Shown: one piece after another, positions 40,520 to 52,575 of the stretch
How the letters are laid out: every line of letters begins with the position of its first letter
Numbering within the stretch: the first letter of the stretch is position 1
Source of the DNA: Taenia hydatigena
Lineage: Eukaryota > Platyhelminthes > Cestoda > Cyclophyllidea > Taeniidae
Assembly (NCBI GenBank): GCA_036345935.2
Contig: JADWOT020000005.1
Location: 6,443,960-6,507,959 of the forward strand
DNA: 64,000 nucleotides
Reading direction: 5' to 3'
The notes under the pieces: model-generated
The model's input: the letters and a program-made list of their open reading frames with translations, nothing else
What the model was told of the DNA's origin: nothing
Database searches by the model: none
Position numbers and translations under genes: made by a program

Positions 40520-41411
40520 TAGTAGCATCCCCAGACTTCCATGAAGGTGGAAGAAGGCAAAGTGCTAAGACAGAATAAAAATATTCAATATACAGAAGGA
40601 ACAGGGCTGCTGGCATGGCCCGGAGGGCTAAGCAATATAGTCAACTCTCCATGAACAAAAGCGAAATCGGCAGTCATAAAACAAACAAAGTAATGCATAG
40701 CCTCTCCCTTCCTTCGAGCGTCTTCCTCGACACCTCCCACCTCAGCCATCACAACGTCATCAATGCTGCAACAAGCATCCACGAGCTAACCGTGTCAGTC
40801 ACCGACATTCGACGCAAATGAGGCGATGCTTGACACCAACGTCAGTGATCCCTCTTGGCACTTCAACTTGACCTGCAGTTTCGTGGTCCGGTCTGGAGAA
40901 ATGATTTTTGAGTAGGAGGTTCTGTCCACCATCAGGATGTCTGCAGAGAGAAGTTATTACACCGGTCTCCTTAAGTAGGTTTATTAAGGAAATCTCCGCA
41001 ACGGAAACTTTCCAGATGGTTCACAGCTAGTGTCATCGCTTTAGTTGTTAATAGCTTTCCTGCGCAATACGGAGATGGGGTGGATGCCGATTGTGGATGT
41101 TGTTGTCAGTCCTTCTCCTATGGAATGTGGATGCGGCACTTCTTTTGCACCACTGCAATATGTCGGAGGCAGTAGAGACGGAAATAGAAACCCTACAAAC
41201 TAGGGTTTGCTTTCCACTGCCGCCAATGTAGCGTGGTGAGACTTCCTTGAAGGCAAAAAAGACATAATACTAGGGTAGAGGACATATGCTTAATGGACAG
41301 AGGAGATGGAGCTGCTGCAATGTCCCGAATGCTAGCTTACACGGCCGAGGCAATATGGCCACCTCTGTCACCGAAACCGAAACCGGCAGACACAACTAAT
41401 AAAGCATTACA
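40520..41411 (-). mobile_element. Family A TRIM-like element, complete; left arm of an inverted duplication
   Basis: 3' LTR 40520-40697, interior 40698-41226, 5' LTR 41227-41411. It shares diagnostic variants with the element at 43491 (e.g. AAAGCAAACCC and the GCAGCTCCATCTCCTC block of the LTR), and the DNA beyond its 5' LTR is the inverted copy of that element's flank. Confidence 0.85.
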
Positions 41412-41566
41412 ACCCCAATATTAAGTAGTCACGTGGTGGCATTGATGGTATCGTCTTAGCAGAGATTATTATGTTGTTGACGTCAAGAGATAAGAGACTT
41501 CGTTAGACTAAGGTAGAATGCAACTTAGCAGTCAATTTGTAGAGTTTTCTCATTTTGTCGAGCTAT
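41412..41566. repeat. Inverted-repeat flank, left copy (155 bp)
   Basis: Reverse complement of 43340-43490 with about 10 mismatches by eye. It reads outward from the 5' LTR at 41411, just as the right copy does from the LTR at 43491, including a one-base variant of that element's AGGGT target site. Confidence 0.85.
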
Positions 41567-41576
41567 TGTAGCGTCC

Positions 41577-41756
41577 CAAGACTTCTTTGCGTGCAAAAGA
41601 AGACAAAATACAAGGGCAGAATATGAATGCATTTAATAGACAGAGGGAATGGGGCTGCTGGCATGGCTCGGAGGCCAAACCACGCGACTAGAGCAATATG
41701 GCCACCTCTGTCACCGAAACCGAAACCGGCAGTCATAACAAACAAAGCATTATCCA
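41577..41756 (-). mobile_element. Solo LTR, family A (180 bp)
   Basis: TG at 41577 to CA at 41756 on the reverse orientation; no target duplication. It sits at the very end of the left inverted-repeat flank and may mark its breakpoint. Confidence 0.8.
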
Positions 41757-41888
41757 TGTAGTCCACTTCTACTCTGCCTCTTCTCTTATAGACTCCATTA
41801 CTTCAACTTGTATGTACATCTTGCCTTTGCCATTGAAAAGGTTTCTTTAATAAGTATATTTATCGTCATTTTTTTTGCATAGATAAAG

Positions 41889-42075
41889 TGTAGTGCTTTG
41901 TTTGTTAGAACTGCCGGTTTCTGTCAAGGTCACAGAGGTGGCCATATTGCCCTAGCTGCGTGGGCTGGCCTCCGGGCCATGCCAGCAGCCTTCTTTCCTC
42001 TGTCCGGTGAATATATGTATATTCTACTCCGCCATTTTGCCTTCTTTTGCCTTAAGGGAGCCTCGGGACGCTACA
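41889..42075 (+). mobile_element. Solo LTR, family A (187 bp)
   Basis: TGTAGTGC ... GCTACA, with perfect target duplication TAAAG at 41884-41888 and 42076-42080. Confidence 0.92.
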
Positions 42076-43339
42076 TAAAGCATCCGAAAAAATAGTGTTT
42101 TGCTTTGTTCTTACTTATATTTGAGCTACTATACTGCTTCCTTGGTTTGCGCCGTTTGCTTGGCACCCATTGCCGTCCTCGTACAACTTAAACTGAATGC
42201 AAAAAAATTTGTCAAAAATCGTAAAATCTCCTACTTCTCCCTAATATGCCTTACAATAAGAACCAGAAAGCAAATTACTCACCTGAAATAATTCTTGTTG
42301 AATGTATTGTCAGACTTACGGTGGGTCGCATGCAAAAAATTCCAGTCTACAAGTCAATGCACTTTAATTGGCTTAAAATATGTACTTTTATTGTATTCAC
42401 CATCAATTCACAAGACGTCATTTGCATGGCAAAATAGTCGTCGTGTTAGAATACTAGTGGGCAAAATTTTATTCTTCCCATTAATGCCAACTAAGATAGG
42501 GAGAGAAATTTCCATAAGGGTATCGGTTTGAGGCATCAACAGATCGTAAGTGATCGTTTCCTTTTACAAAAAAAAAAACTAAAAATTACTAAATAATAAC
42601 ACTCTGAGGCATTAACAAATTATAAAAATTAAAAAAAGACTACTTCTTTTTTGACTTTCCAACAGTGCGAAAAAGCGCCAAAATTTCGGTTATTTTAACA
42701 CAGAATTACATTCACTTACATTGAAAACTAATTGCGTAATATCTCGGAGCCTTTTTTTGTCCTCACAAGAAGGACAACTTCATTGGGCAAATGCATAAAT
42801 GGAATGGCAGGTTGTGCTCTCGAAATTAAAAAAAAAGAAAAAAAGCGAAGCACGCGTCTGATTGGTTCCCGTCACTGGACTCCGCCCAAAGAGTGCACAT
42901 CTGTGCAGCGAGTATCCTCCTTATTTTAACTAACTTTTTTTTTCTTTTCGCTCTCATTGAGAAGTCCACGTCTCCGTACATCTCTAATTGGAAAAAAAGT
43001 CCGGCTCTCGTGAGGCGAAATACAGTTGGATTCCTGTTGAGGTTTAATTCACGCGCGTTGAATAGCAAGGCTGGATTAAACAAGTAATTTGGGTAAAGCG
43101 TTTCCATTTGCGATGGATATCACAAGTGCATGATCTGATCAGAATAAAGCCTGCTTTTAATGCATTATTATGGGCGGACATTTTGAGTGTCGCCTGTTTC
43201 TGGCATCATGCCACTTAGTGCTAATGTCATTTGTGACAGCAGTTTCCTGGCCACCCTTTTCCACTTAAAATGCAGTCAGTTCAACTTCTCATGTATCACA
43301 ACGTGTAACTGTAACTGCATTGTGATTGTTTCAAATAAA
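42076..43339. other. Spacer of the inverted duplication
   Basis: Unique sequence with poly-A/T runs. One ATG-started 93-codon minus frame (43107 down to 42829) is Lys-rich at the end and not recognised. Confidence 0.4.
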
Positions 43340-43490
43340 CTCGAGAAAGTGAGAAAACTCTACAAATTGACTGCAAGGTGGCATTCTACCTTAGTCTAAC
43401 GAAGTCTCTTAGCTCTTGACGTCAACAACATAATAATCTCTACTAAGACGATACCATCCATGCCACCACGTGACTACTTAATATTAGGGT
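43340..43490. repeat. Inverted-repeat flank, right copy
   Basis: Partner of 41412-41566 in opposite orientation. Its last five bases, AGGGT, are the target site of the adjoining element. Confidence 0.85.
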
Positions 43491-44363
43491 TGTAATGCTT
43501 CGTTTGTTGTAACTGGCGGTTTCGGTTTCGGTGACAGAGATGGCCATATTGCCTTGGCCGTGTAAGCTGGCATTCGGGACATCGCAGCAGCTCCATCTCC
43601 TCTGTCCATTAAATATATGCCCTCTACACTAGTATTATGCCTTCTTTTGCCTTCAAGAAAGTCTCGGAACGCTACATTGGTGGCAGTGGAAAGCAAACCC
43701 CAGTTTGTAGGGTTTCTATCCCTAAAGAAAGAAGTGCCACATCCACATTCCATAACAGAAAGACTGACAACGACGTCCACCATCGGCGTCTACCGCATCC
43801 CCTTTTCTACAGGAAAGCTATTAACAACTGAAGCAATGACACTAGCCGTGGACCACCTGGAAAGGTTCCTTTGAGGAGATTCTCATAATAAACCTGTTTA
43901 AGGAGACCGGTGTAATAACGCGTCCCTACGGACACAATGATTGTCGGCAAAAACTCTTACTCCAAAGTTACTTCGCCAAACCGGAGCACGAAACTGCAAG
44001 TCAAGTCGAAGTGCCAAGTTTCAAGCATCGCCTCATTTGCGTCGAATGTCGGTGACTGACACGGTTAGCTCGTGGAGGTTGCTTGCAGCTTCGGTAAGTT
44101 GTTGTGATGGCTGAGGCGGGAGGTGCACCGAGGTAAGTGTTAAGGAAGGCGCTTGAAGGGAGAGAGGGGCTCTGCAACACTTTGTTTGTTGTGACTGCCG
44201 GGTGCGGTTTTGGTCGTGAAGAGGTGGCCATATTGCCGTAGCCGCGTGAGCTGGCCTTCGGACCGTACCCGCAGCCCCATTCCCTCTATTTTTTATTAAA
44301 TATACATTTCCTGTCTTGGCATTTTGTCTTTTTTTGCCTTCAAAGGAGTCTCGGGACGGCGCA
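43491..44363 (+). mobile_element. Family A TRIM-like element, complete, perfect target duplication
   Basis: 5' LTR 43491-43676 (186 bp), interior 43677-44172 (496 bp), 3' LTR 44173-44363 (191 bp). AGGGT precedes (43486-43490) and follows (44364-44368). The interior starts TTGGTGGCAGTGGAAAGC (PBS-like) and ends GAAGGGAGAGAGGGGC (PPT-like). Short frames inside are broken and look non-coding. This copy best defines the family. Confidence 0.93.
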
Positions 44364-44368
44364 AGGGT

Positions 44369-46251
44369 TGTATAACCCTGCGCATTATTTATTGCGTGAG
44401 CAAGCTTATATTCGCTTGGGAGAAAGATATTGCGTAGAATCTCTACCCAACCCGGGACGAAAATCATAAATTAAATAGCCCTCCTACAGGCATCATTTTA
44501 AATGCATTTTTCTTTATGAGCTAATCATTAGCTATAAGCATCACTACTAGACATTTTTCCATTAATTATTGCTATAGCAACTAGTAAACCAATCTTCTTT
44601 AGCGCTATCCAGTCAAACGAAGCTATGTGTTTAGCTTTTCTAATGCTTGATGGCACGAAAAAGCAGTAATTTGAAAAAAAATACTAAGTTAAAAATGAAA
44701 GAAAAAGCATTGTTTACTCCTCGAATCCATTCACCGACAATTAGTTCATTTTACTTGAAGTAAGTACAATTTGTAAAGAGGCTGTGTTTGTGCTTAGTGT
44801 TTGTTTTTTTTTTTTGTCTTAGTAATGCTTACTTGAATTATATAAACCAACTACAATACGTTCTTATACACGGCATTTGCGAATTATTAAAATGAATGAC
44901 TTTTATGGTCTTTTAAGTGCTGTCATTGCAGCTGGTGTGAAGTCGCACGTACGCAGAAATCGCGTACTTGATGTCAAGGTGTCCAGGCCTTCGTCCACCA
45001 AGGATACTTGCGAACTAAACATCATTTTACTAATTTTGGGGCGGTTGTACCCAATCATTTTAGCTAGCAAAAGTTAAATTAATGCATCAAGAGAGAGTGA
45101 ATTCCATTTCTATTTTAAGCGATATTGTGTAATACCCGGAGAGTTTGTCCAACTCTCCACTTGACTACACAGGCTGTGCTTTCACTTGACTGTGCGGTTG
45201 TTCCGGTCGTGCCAGTAGCTCCAACTCTTCTTCACGTCAATTACTACATTTGCTGCCTCTTCTACTGGGATTTCGTACGACTTCAGGGAAAACTAGGAGG
45301 CGCTACAGTTCAACTGATGCACAAACATGCTTAAAAAACTGACCGTTTAATGTATGATTCCTGCTTTGCCCCCTGATTTCCATGAAATAAAGCTATCAAC
45401 CATCAATGTATCATAATTCCAAAAAAACATACAGGCTCGTTTGCATGAGCATTTGCCATTTAGCTAATGTGTAGACGGTTGGTTAAAATACCAGCAAATT
45501 ACAGGAAGGATTGGTCACTTTTCTTTTTGTGCAAAAAAAGTTGTTAAAATGGACGCGTACTAGGAATCCCGACAGAGGGTTTCGGGAAAGTCTACACACC
45601 TCGAGCAGTTGTTCGCTGGCCATTGTGCAGCATTTAGCCACATTGCTGGGTTTAAATCTACAAATTTACTTGATTACTACAATTTGGAATCTTATTGCAG
45701 TTTCCACAATGACTAATTCTAATTCGTCTATTCAGAAATGGCAAGGCAAAATACTATGATGAATTGAAGGAATGAGAGCTGTGCTTTTTTGCCCACTTTG
45801 CCTCCCTTGATATTCCAGTGTAGCTACGCACAAAAGCAGTAAGCCCGAAATAATTTGATAAAAACCCAAATAAAGTAAAATGCACACATAGTTTGTAAAG
45901 CGACTATTAAAATTCCCTAGTAAAACCTTAGAGTACAAAATCCAAAACGCTGAAAGAGGAACTATATAATTTATACAAACGTTTTTATTAAAAGAGGAAA
46001 TAACCATTTACAAATTACTCTAGGATCAAATTATCTCCCTCAACAATTGTTTGCCAAGTCTAAGAAAGTGCAAATTGATGTTTTTTCTCATCTCTCCTTG
46101 TAGTACAATCGATTCCACTTTATTCCCTAAGGTCATTCGTACATCACATTAAGGTTTATGACTGAAGGAATTTTTCTTTCGTCCATAATTGCGCCTAGAC
46201 GACTGTCTGCAATACATTGCCCATTTTTGCCTACACCTTAGACGAAAATCG
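44369..46251. other. Intergenic upstream of the Ly6 gene
   Basis: No repeat of either family and no convincing frame. Confidence 0.45.
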
Positions 46252-46386
46252 ATGTCCATACTCGACAGCCTAACTCACACTCAAAAGTTGGCGCGCACCA
46301 ATGCAAACAACTGTCGCGCCCTTGAAGCACACACCGACCAATGGGAGGCAAGCATTAGGAGTCATTTCATTGGTCGAACGAATTAG
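46252..46386 (+). CDS. Possible 44-codon upstream ORF before the Ly6 gene
   Basis: An ATG-started frame (MSILDSLTHTQK ... FIGRTN, stop TAG) ends 57 bp before the Ly6 start codon. If the transcript starts upstream it would be a uORF; otherwise it is chance. It overlaps the CCAAT dyad, which argues that this DNA is promoter instead. Confidence 0.15.
   Translation: MSILDSLTHTQKLARTNANNCRALEAHTDQWEASIRSHFIGRTN
46335..46376. promoter_or_regulatory. Dyad of two CCAAT boxes upstream of the Ly6 gene
   Basis: CGACCAATG (46335-46343) and its exact reverse complement CATTGGTCG (46368-46376) are 24 bp apart, 70-110 bp before the start codon. A third ACCAAT lies near 46298. CCAAT boxes are NF-Y sites in animal promoters; paired boxes suggest a real core promoter. 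Confidence 0.4.
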
Positions 46387-46443
46387 AGTGGCGGACACCT
46401 TTGGTAAAAGTGACTTAACCTATTCATCAATCGGACTGTACAT

Positions 46444-49400
46444 ATGTTTGAGATTCTAAAAATAGCTCCTGTCCTTCTCCTTGCTCTTCCACTATGTACG
46501 TTAAAACAGGTCACCAAAACGTTTCTCAAGTCTTCTTTTTACAATGGCAGGAATGGGTAAATTTTACCTATTTTAGGCCTCTCCATTGACTGCTTCAAAT
46601 GCCGCAAATGCAACTCGAATATGGCACTGTGGAAAAAGGCTTCAGGCTGTCGTGTTTGCTCAGTGAGTTTCCCTTTTTATGAGACTTTCCATACCCAAGT
46701 AGTTAGCCATTTATTGCAACACTTTAAGCCATAAAAAACAAATTGTTTTCGAACTTTGTTGAAGAAAAAAGCATTGGTTCCAATCCATCGATTGACTGCG
46801 TCGACGTATTACTTCAAAAGTAGAAAAGAGAAAACACAACTTAGATTTACAAGTTGATGGTTATTTTCCAGTCGACTAATCGTCAGTATATCTGAGATTA
46901 ACAAAATTTTTATCCACTTCCCGTCTTTTTCTCTTTATCATGATTTGAAGCTTGTCTGTTTGGGGAAATGAGTGCCATGGTTAGTTCGCGTCATGGCGCC
47001 ATAATTTAATGCTCCAAATTCAGTCCTTGAAATACGCACTAATATGATAAAAAATGACTAGTTTTAAATGCATAAGCAAACGATATGATCATAAAAAAAA
47101 GAGCGAAGATTCGCTATCTCCTGCATACGATGCAAATGGCAGCGCTGTTTCCTTATCGAAAGCACCTCAACCAAGATGAGTCATAAAGCTGAACTGGCCA
47201 TCTTTTGCCACGTATTCTAATGAAACCTTTTTATCATATTCTTGTTCCAACCCGTGCTTTGATGGTGTTTAAGCTTTTCAAATGTGTATAAATGTAATTC
47301 GAGGTGACTGGAGGCCAGTCTCCTCCGCCTGTGCTTTTCGAGGCGGAACAAGAGCACTCGAAGGCAAATGTCAACTTATTGAATAAGTTGGTAGTAGTAG
47401 TTTGGAAAAATTACAGCACAATTCTCAAAGCCCTTTGTGAATGCCTTCTAAAAAGTTGCCGAAAAAAAGGGAGTCATTACGGTGCTGTGATTTGGGATTT
47501 CTCTGCAACCTCAACTGTAAGCTCCGTATCATGGGGCCGTCACGTGCCGCACAACACACATAAATGGAGTGGATGGCATTTTTTCGACAATTCATCTTCA
47601 GCAATGCAGTCATTTGAACCAGGTAAAATAACTAAACGATAATTTCGAGTTGCCAATTTTGGTTTAAAAGTATGGTGCATAATTAGTTTTAATAACTATA
47701 TTAGTGCAACGCAACTTTATACCTTTAAAACAATAATATCCATCCAAACCACGTCTTTCCTGGCTTTTAGATTTCTCTTAATGAATGGAGGAAACATTTA
47801 GTACGGAGATCACGAGGAATGCAGCGTTTGCAATTAGACTAGTCTGATATGAAAAAAAAATCTTGATGAAAGTGCTGTTACTGTGATCACATTCCTCTGA
47901 CTATTTCAAAATCTGGTGTTTTTTTTTGCGCTACCAGTAAACGCACCAGTGGCCGTTCCACTTTATTTAACTCTCCCCATGCCCTGTGAACATCTAATGC
48001 ATTAGTGGCATCGCTGCATCGAGTTTGTATGTCGCGTTTGGCACTTGAGGGTCACCACGGCAACCATAGGTGGTGGACGGCTGGTCAGATGTCCTGTCCG
48101 CTTGATGGTGAGGTGAGTCAGGTTGTTGTGCCTGCACAAGTCCACACCGTTGTCCCACTCAGTGCGAGGCCAGACACATCAGTGAACACCCATTTGGGCA
48201 GCAGTAAGCATGCCTCCTCCATAAAGATCTGGCCAATTTCGGAAATCTCGAAAGTGTGGTTCCATATCTACAATTTTGGCATTGTATGCCCCTGAGTGGC
48301 CCCTGAAGGCGTTAGCAGGCATCAAGTTTAGCTGCGTAGCTCTAGTTGCATTGAAAGACCCGAAGGTTAGTAGCACACACAGAATGCGTGGAGCTCCCAC
48401 TTCTTATATTTGATCAGAAGGTGCAGTTCTTTAACCGTCTCCATCTCTGTTCCACCTTCGATTGAAGTGCTCCTTGTGAGCAACATTTTGTAGGAATCAT
48501 AAATTCAATAACGGTGCTGCATCTCGTAGGCCTAGTTCGGAGCTTATCAGTCAAAAACATCGCGTTGTACTGCCTAAAGCTGGAAAAAGTGGAAGCCGCT
48601 TCTGGATTTCCATTTACAATGCAATCGTAAGGCCGTCCAATTAGGTTACCCCTATAAGCGATTTTCAGCATTTGCTGTTTTTGCTGATAAATCTTAAACA
48701 TTTCTTTATTAGCCATGTGAGTTGGTTCAGTGCTGATCTCCTTTCATTACCAGACTTGCTTACGCCGATGGCATTAATAAGACATCACAACTTAATCAGT
48801 GCTGCAACACGCATCCACGATGTAACCGCGTCAGTCGCCGCCATTTAACGCGACAGAAGCGACGCTTGACACCAACGTCAGTAATCCCTCGTGGCACTTC
48901 GACTCGACTTAGAGTTTTGTCATCCGGTTTGGGAAATAAGGTCGGAGTAAAAGGTTCTGTTGACCATCAGCATGTCCGTAGAGAGACGTTAGTACACCCG
49001 ACTCCTTAAACAGATTTATTAGGGGAATCTCCGGAATGAAAACTTTTCAGTTGGTCCACGGCTAGTGTCGCCGCTTTAATTGTTAATAGCTTACTTGTAG
49101 GACACGGGGATGGGGTAGATGCTGAGGTGGATGTTGTTGTCAGTCCTTCTGTTATGGGATGTGGGGGGTTCTCCCATACGTAGTACAAGCACTTCTTTCG
49201 CACCACTGCAATATGTCAGAGGCAGTAGAGATGGGGATAGAAACTCCATAAATTGGGTTCCACATTCCGCTGCCACCAATTTGTGGTGCTGAGACTTCTT
49301 TGAAGGCAAACGAAGGCAAAATACCAGGGCAGAATGCGTGTATATTCAGGAGACAGAGGAGGTGGGGCTGCTGGCATGGCCCGGAGGCCAACCCACGCGG

Positions 49401-50298
49401 CCAGGGCAAAATAGCCACTACTCTGTGGCCTAAACCGAGACCGGCGGACATAACAAACAAAGCGTTACTCGGGAGCATGAATAACCATCCAGTTTCCTTC
49501 GAAGCCAGGAGTCGTACTTCAAATGGAAATGAAGGACAGAGGTGTAAACCATCTGGGGATCCATGTTTTAAAAAGGTGATACGTGGATCGCATTTTGATT
49601 TCGGTTGTTTTTTTTTTTTTTGGAACTTTTTTTTAAACTAATCATAAATGAATCCAGTGATATTAAAAGCAGCCTAGTATTCTATCTTGACCGATGTACC
49701 AACCAACTTAAAATCTCCTAAGCTCGATTGCTGTTTAAGAATGCGTTGCAGATGTCATGAAATCTGAGGACACGTTGTTAGAAGCTAACATAAATGCTTT
49801 CTCCTTGAAGCGCTGGAGCTGTTGGAAAAGCAGACAAATATTTTGGATTTCCCTTCTCACTCCACCGGTTAACGCATTAAGGACTTACTTCAAGGCTACA
49901 ACCCCAGTTTCCTCTTATTTATTACGTGGCAATAATGATGTCCTAATCTTTCCTGAACCGCATCTCTCATAATCAAATGAGTGATAGGGACCAATAAGAT
50001 GGCGAGGACTATCCCTCCACTGCAAGTGGAGGTGGCTTTTTCTCCTCCCTTTCCTCTTACCTCCAATGCCATAATGCGTGTTGCATGCCTGCAGATAGAG
50101 ACAACGTACAAAGGTGGTGAGGTTGCATCTGTCGATCGGAGGTGCTCGAAACAATGCAGCCCCCTAGAAACATTGGTTGCCGGTGAGGGAACGAGAACTG
50201 AATGTTGCTACACGGATCTCTGCAATAGCGCCGCCTGGTTGACTCTACATGGCCTCGTTCCGAGCCTCGTGGCGCTGCTAGTGAATTGGCACCTCTGA
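46444..50298 (+). CDS. Ly6/uPAR (CD59-like) GPI-anchored protein
   Basis: Small secreted, membrane-anchored three-finger protein. Exons 46444-46495, 46577-46662, 50095-50298; phases 1 and 0 agree, giving 113 residues. The signal peptide is MFEILKIAPVLLLALPLCLS. The mature part begins IDCFKCRKCN and has ten cysteines in the Ly6 order (DCFKCRKC, GCRVC, RRCSKQC, ECCYTDLCN), ending in the hallmark CC-x-D-x-CN. The last 20 residues are hydrophobic (LHGLVPSLVALLVNW), as in a GPI-attachment signal. Relatives in flatworms are surface (tegument) proteins, with complement inhibition often proposed but not shown; that role is only inference here. Intron 1 is 81 bp and intron 2 is 3432 bp; the latter holds an antisense family A LTR element. 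Confidence 0.9.
48000..48402. other. Coding-like pocket inside the Ly6 intron, strand unclear
   Basis: Plus strand: acceptor ATGCATTAG then 48005-48110 open to a GAG/GTGAGT donor. Minus strand: open from 48402 to 48006 apart from one TGA at 48179-48181, encoding a hydrophobic start (RILCVLLTFG), GGGMLTAAQMGVH, and after the TGA CVWPRTEW and LKCQTRHTNSMQRCH. No ATG begins the minus frame. I cannot tell whether this is an exon, an alternative exon, or a decayed gene. Confidence 0.25.
48745..49470 (-). mobile_element. Family A element without 3' LTR
   Basis: 5' LTR about 49281-49470, interior about 48745-49280 with the usual blocks (TTGTTGTCAGTCCTTCTGTT, ACACCCGACTCCTTAAACAG). The 3' LTR is missing. 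It lies antisense in the second intron of the Ly6 gene. Confidence 0.8.
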
Positions 50299-51162
50299 TA
50301 CCAGCCCGCCTTTTCGTTTAACACCAACTTTTTTTCTTTTGACCCTGCAAATCGCTCCATCATCATGAAGTAAGTGCCACAATTGCCGGTTTTCTAAAGA
50401 CACCTCGGTCTAACTCTCTCTACCCCTGCGCCTACACACCTTCTTATTCTTCTCGTCCTGATTAAGTTGGTTTTGTTCTCAGTTCATGATAATGCCTATG
50501 TATTATCCTCTGCTGATAAAATATCCGCACTGCAGGTTGAAAATGTTATTTATTTCTTAAAAGTAAAGGGGAGGGCGTCTTTTTTTTACTTTTAAGTGAA
50601 TCATGCGTGGACTTCATTCTGACACTAACGAGACAAGCGATGCTGCCCCAACTCATGACAGTTGAACGTAAATTCTGAAGCATCCAAAATTTAGGATAAT
50701 GCTTTCACATCATAGAAACAAAAAAAATTCAATCTTCCATTCAAGTCAGTGATTTGAAGCATCAATTAGGCGTCAGAATGAAGGTTTACCTTCCCTTTAA
50801 CTGTCATTAATAAAGGAAACCAGATGATCCAATCCCCCATCTTAGGTTAGCTTAAAGGGTTTATGCGCAGTGAATAACGGAAGGATTTTTCAAAGCTGAA
50901 TTTTTATCTTTAAAGGAAAACAAACTTGCATTCACGGTCACCAAGTGTGTTGGATTAATCGGTCCACTTCTAAAGTCGGCAATACATCAAAAAACCGGAA
51001 CATAGATATGTTATTTTCAAAATGCAATGGATGATTAATTTTGGAATTTAGTAGAACAAAAAGACCATTTACTGGGGCATTGGACATGACTTTAGGGCAC
51101 AAAAAACGCCAAGCATTTCTAGGCTACAGTGTAGCATTCAATTCGCACTACAAGGGATCGGA
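50299..51162. other. Ly6 3' flank, nothing recognised
   Basis: No AATAAA near the stop and no repeat copy. Confidence 0.4.
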
Positions 51163-51347
51163 TGTAGCCTCCGGAGACTTCCTTGAAGGCAAAATGCCAG
51201 GACAGAATATGCATATATATTTAATAAACAGAGGAGGAATGGGGCTGTTGGTATGGTGCGGAGGTCGGCCCATGCGATCAGGGCAATGTTTTGTCACCTC
51301 TCTGTGACCGAAGCCGAAACCGGCCGTCAGAACAAAAAAGGATTACG
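51163..51347 (-). mobile_element. Solo LTR, family A (185 bp)
   Basis: Full-length match to the family A LTR; ends have drifted (the TGTAAT end reads ...GATTACG) and no target duplication remains. Confidence 0.75.
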
Positions 51348-51435
51348 TTCACTCCTTACTTGATCTTTAGTGCCTTTGGTTAAGGGTATTTTAATCTGCA
51401 GAAAAATTCATATTCGAATAAATATGGGGCTTAGG

Positions 51436-51816
51436 TGTTGATAGCTTTCCTATAGAAAACGGAGATGGAGTAGATGTCGAAGGAGAACGTCGATGTCAGT
51501 CCTTCTGTTATGGAACGTCAGCGATTCTTCTAACCATAGTACAGGCGCTTTTCTCGCACGGCTGCAATATGCCACAGATGGTGGAGATCGGTATAGAAAG
51601 TCTACAAAGTAGGGTCCGCTTTCCGCTGTCACCGATGTAGCGTGCCGAGAATCCCTTTTGAAGGCAAAAGAAGGCACAATATACATGCATTCGATGAAGA
51701 GAAGGGGAATTCGGCTATTGGCATGGTTTGGAGGCCAGTCCACGCGGTCAGGGCAATATGACCACCTCCCTGTGGTCGAAACCGAAACCACGAGTTACAA
51801 CAAACAAAGTACTGCA
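51436..51816 (-). mobile_element. 5' end of a family A element
   Basis: 5' LTR 51636-51816 followed by about 200 bp of interior down to about 51436, where similarity stops (at the block around ATAGCTTTCCTATAG). Confidence 0.75.
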
Positions 51817-52023
51817 TCAGAGGTGCACGGTGACTCCATTGTGACAAATACGTCGAGTCAGGATCAAAAATGGCTTAAGAGATCCATTGACTAGAGCATA
51901 TATACCTAAAACAAATAACATTTTAATGAGCTGGTAGTGCAATTTATTTTGAAGTTAAATTTGAGTAAGTCATTGTAATAGCTATTCAGCAAGATTCTCT
52001 TCGGCGGTTTAAAAAAACGCATT

Positions 52024-52261
52024 TGCAGACGGTTCTTCCCTATCTTTCTCTTTCCCTCTTCCGTCCTTAGTATAAAAAGGCTGGAAGCTTCTAGACATAT
52101 TTATTGTTATGTAGAAGGCTGATATAGAGTAACTTTTGTCGGAGAGCCTAGGACGAGGATGTGCCCGCCCCCAAAGAGCGACCACGCTGCTCTACAACCA
52201 GGTTGAACTTGTCCTCCCGTCTCTGGAACACAAAACACATTTAAAGAACACAATTATTACA
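52024..52261 (-). mobile_element. Solo LTR, family B (238 bp), perfect target duplication
   Basis: TG...CA ends (TGTAATAATTGTGTTC at the 5' end, GAACCGTCTGCA at the 3' end, on the minus strand). GCATT flanks it at 52019-52023 and 52262-52266. This fixes the family B LTR borders. Confidence 0.92.
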
Positions 52262-52575
52262 GCATTAAACACATTTCTTTAAAGGTTTTCATTTTATGCC
52301 AAGATGTGGGAGATTTACACGAGGAGGAGCACTGTCGACTCTTGGACTCGCGGAATCATAAATATACTCAATTCATTCATTCACTCGGAATGTACCTCGC
52401 TGCTTTGAACAAAAGTCTTATGATGCGGAGGCATTTGTTCGAAACACTGGTAAGAAACATTTGGATATTTATGGGAATCATTGGGAGTGTGCAAACAACA
52501 AGAATATAAACAACTTGATGTAGTAGTTCTCCTTCCACCGTTTCTTTACGAAATGAACGCCGGATTAATCACCGC

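Noticed and set aside
42829..43107. 93-codon ATG-started minus frame
   Set aside because: In the spacer of the inverted repeat, no homologue recognised, ends in low-complexity Phe/Lys coding.
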